Origin: Photobacterium frigidiphilum
GTDB lineage: Bacteria; Pseudomonadota; Gammaproteobacteria; Enterobacterales; Vibrionaceae
Direction of reading: 5' to 3'
Assembly: GCF_003025615.1 (NCBI RefSeq)
Contig: NZ_PYMJ01000027.1
Coordinates: forward strand, 1 to 64,000
DNA length: 64,000 bases
This document shows, in pieces, positions 62,429 to 64,000 of this stretch. Below the pieces are notes generated by a model, which was not told the DNA's origin, made no database searches, and saw only the letters and a list, made by a program, of their open reading frames with translations. The first letter of the stretch is position 1. Each line of letters opens with the position of its first letter. A program made the translations under genes and the position numbers.

Positions 62429-63894
62429 CCTGCTCTCCTTGGTGTCAAAATAATCAACGTTTCAATGATTCTGCTCTGCTCGGTATCACCCCCTAGCGCC
62501 TCAATGCTATAGCTCGCCGTCTTGTTTTTTCGCGTCACACGCTGGCTAGTACTGCCAATGATGATACTTTGGCCATATCGCAATTTTCCGGTGAAATTAA
62601 TCTCCGCTTCCTGCGTTGTCAGAAAACCCAATTCGGTATCAGCGATCACTTTGTTCTCGGTTTTCACTATTTGGGCGTATTTACCGGTGGCACGGAGCCA
62701 GACATAATCACGCTGAACAGTGGGCGTCACCATGATATTAACGCCTTCTTGCTTCTCATCCCGCTTCACGTCGGCGGTAACCACCCCTTCACTGGAATCA
62801 CTGCTTATCGTATCGACAAACGGTACATTTTGTATCTGAGATATCCCCACCGGCTGTGTGTTAAGGGCAAGCTGAGTCACTGGCACACTCGCAGACACGG
62901 TCCCCTGAGTATCGAGCCAACGAACAAGAGCCTGGGTTCCACTCCATTTTCCACTGCCAGTAAAGGCCAGACCATACCCAGACTCTGGGGATAATAAGTT
63001 CGTGCCTGGGATATAAAATTTCAGCCCTAAATCGCCACCAAGATCTTTTGCAATATTCCAGTCAATCCCGCGCTCTTTACCCGCATCGGATATATATGAC
63101 AGAATTTGCACCTCAATCCTGACTTGTTTCTGGAGGGTCTTTTCAAAGTACGTCATGTATTGATCAACCATGACCATCCGCGTCGGCGTGGTCACCACTG
63201 AAAGGGTGGCCATGGACGGAATAGACTTCACAGAGCCTTCTAAATCATCGGATTTTTCACCGTCTTTACGCAGTAAATCAGTGACACCATCAGCCAATTC
63301 TTGGAATACATCGACCTTTGAATATTCAACGTTCAAATACTGCCCCTCAATGCGAGGATTGCTATCAGTACCGGACTGCTTCCCTTGTGAACCTTGCTGT
63401 CCGGAATACACACCTGGGGGTAACAAGACTGGGAATGTTTTCTGGATATATTTCACTACTTCCAGTGAGTCGGCTTTGGCCACAAAACCATAACCGGTAA
63501 GGCGAGTGAGCTGATTCAATACTTCTTTGCGCGTCCCTTTGGCACTGAATGATATTTCTTTTGAAGGTTCAACCCCCGTCCCATACCACATCTCCACCCC
63601 AGGCACATTCGTCATGAACTCATTCATAACTTGAGATAACGGCCTTTTATCCACAGAGAGCGACGTCGATTGCTTCATCCAATCTAACGTGTCAGAAACA
63701 ATCGGTGTTGTATCAATAGGGGGGCGAAAAACACGCTCTACTTTCTCAAAATCAGGGCGAGCACTATGCTGTTTAATATCGGCATACACCCCATCTGCCA
63801 TTTTTGTCACATCAGTCTCATTGCCTGATATACACCCAGACAACAAGAGCAGCCCTAGACTCAACGCACCCCATCGGAGCCACAATCCTTTCAT
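62425..63894 (-). CDS. pilN: Outer-membrane secretin PilN
   Basis: 489 residues, a lipoprotein secretin: signal with lipobox LLLSGC, N-terminal helical and N-domain region, and a secretin C-domain (about 250-489) with VRIEVQILSYISDAGKERG, SVPVTQLALNTQPVG, VNIMVTPTV and TEQSRIIETLIILTPRRAG. It is the pore through which the pilus passes. Standard length for IncI-type PilN. Confidence 0.92.
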   Translation of the reverse strand: MKGLWLRWGALSLGLLLLSGCISGNETDVTKMADGVYADIKQHSARPDFEKVERVFRPPIDTTPIVSDTLDWMKQSTSLSVDKRPLSQVMNEFMTNVPGVEMWYGTGVEPSKEISFSAKGTRKEVLNQLTRLTGYGFVAKADSLEVVKYIQKTFPVLLPPGVYSGQQGSQGKQSGTDSNPRIEGQYLNVEYSKVDVFQELADGVTDLLRKDGEKSDDLEGSVKSIPSMATLSVVTTPTRMVMVDQYMTYFEKTLQKQVRIEVQILSYISDAGKERGIDWNIAKDLGGDLGLKFYIPGTNLLSPESGYGLAFTGSGKWSGTQALVRWLDTQGTVSASVPVTQLALNTQPVGISQIQNVPFVDTISSDSSEGVVTADVKRDEKQEGVNIMVTPTVQRDYVWLRATGKYAQIVKTENKVIADTELGFLTTQEAEINFTGKLRYGQSIIIGSTSQRVTRKNKTASYSIEALGGDTEQSRIIETLIILTPRRAG

Positions 63895-64000
63895 TTACTT
63901 ATCCTCTACGATAAAAATACTTTGAGTGCCATCAAGCCGTTTAGCTTTCACTGGATACCCCTCAAGCACCTGATCTAATGCCATACTGATGTTCCCTGCC
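63895..64000 (-). CDS. pilL: PilL, C-terminal part (cut by window edge)
   Basis: The last 34 codons of a - strand gene, stop at 63895, one base before pilN begins. The product ends with NISMALDQVLEGYPVKAKRL and IFIVEDK, which looks like the C-terminal end of PilL/TcpQ-type proteins, the usual first gene of the pilus operon. The rest lies beyond the window. Confidence 0.6.
   Translation of the reverse strand, partial: AGNISMALDQVLEGYPVKAKRLDGTQSIFIVEDK

Noticed and set aside
1..64000. CRISPR arrays, tRNA or rRNA genes
   Set aside because: No regularly spaced direct repeats and no tRNA or rRNA signature noticed while reading; a dedicated scan was not possible.

Overview
The window looks like part of a large conjugative element (plasmid or integrative element) from a marine Vibrionaceae-type gammaproteobacterium, such as Photobacterium, Aliivibrio or Vibrio. 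Reasons are the GlyGly-CTERM serine protease, a DUF2913-type protein, a second Fis-like protein, a hok/sok locus, and a conjugation apparatus of the genomic-island (PFGI/ICEHin1056, 'MPF_G') class. There are no rRNA, tRNA or CRISPR loci and no relaxase. Plasmid and integrated element cannot be told apart from this window alone.

Layout. 1-3.7 kb: AT-rich stretch with a broken small HTH gene, a UmuD-like protein without the catalytic dyad, a hok/sok type I toxin-antitoxin, and a DUF2913/Fis-like/zinc-ribbon cluster. 3.7-17.1 kb: a type 1 BREX phage-defence operon on the + strand (HTH, brxA, brxB, brxC, pglX, pglZ, brxL). It carries the 41-codon scar of a lost AAA ATPase gene between brxC and pglX, and a BrxL that ends in a MIT_C-like domain. 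17.2-23.8 kb: an IS66 remnant, an MFS transporter, a TenI/ThiE-like enzyme, a LuxR-type regulator, recX, and a complete IS66 element with a perfect 8-bp target duplication. 23.9-30.4 kb (- strand): seven accessory genes (SNF2-type helicase, DNA methyltransferase, DUF3275, RadC and three unknowns). Every one is preceded by a hairpin leader resembling the radC RNA motif. 30.5-33.3 kb: parA-parB flanked by two copies of a 13-bp palindrome (candidate parS).

33.3-53.3 kb (- strand): the type IV secretion and coupling genes in two tightly overlapping operons, starting at 53.25 kb and 45.3 kb. Both promoter regions carry the same 58-bp palindromic element. The coupling ATPase TraD, a VirB4-type ATPase, and VirB2/B3/B8/B9/B10-like core proteins, a lipoprotein, TraU-like and TraG-like proteins are present, with a membrane-anchored Mrr-type nuclease and a PcfJ-like protein among them. 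53.5-64 kb: an acidic small protein, a secreted trypsin-like protease, a small DNA-binding protein with palindromic operators, and a type IVb conjugative thin-pilus operon reading pilL(partial)-N-O-P-Q-R-S, minor prepilin, pilV-like, and a small secreted protein. The pilus would bring donor and recipient together, the secretion system would move DNA, ParAB and Hok/Sok would keep the element, and BREX would protect the host from phages.
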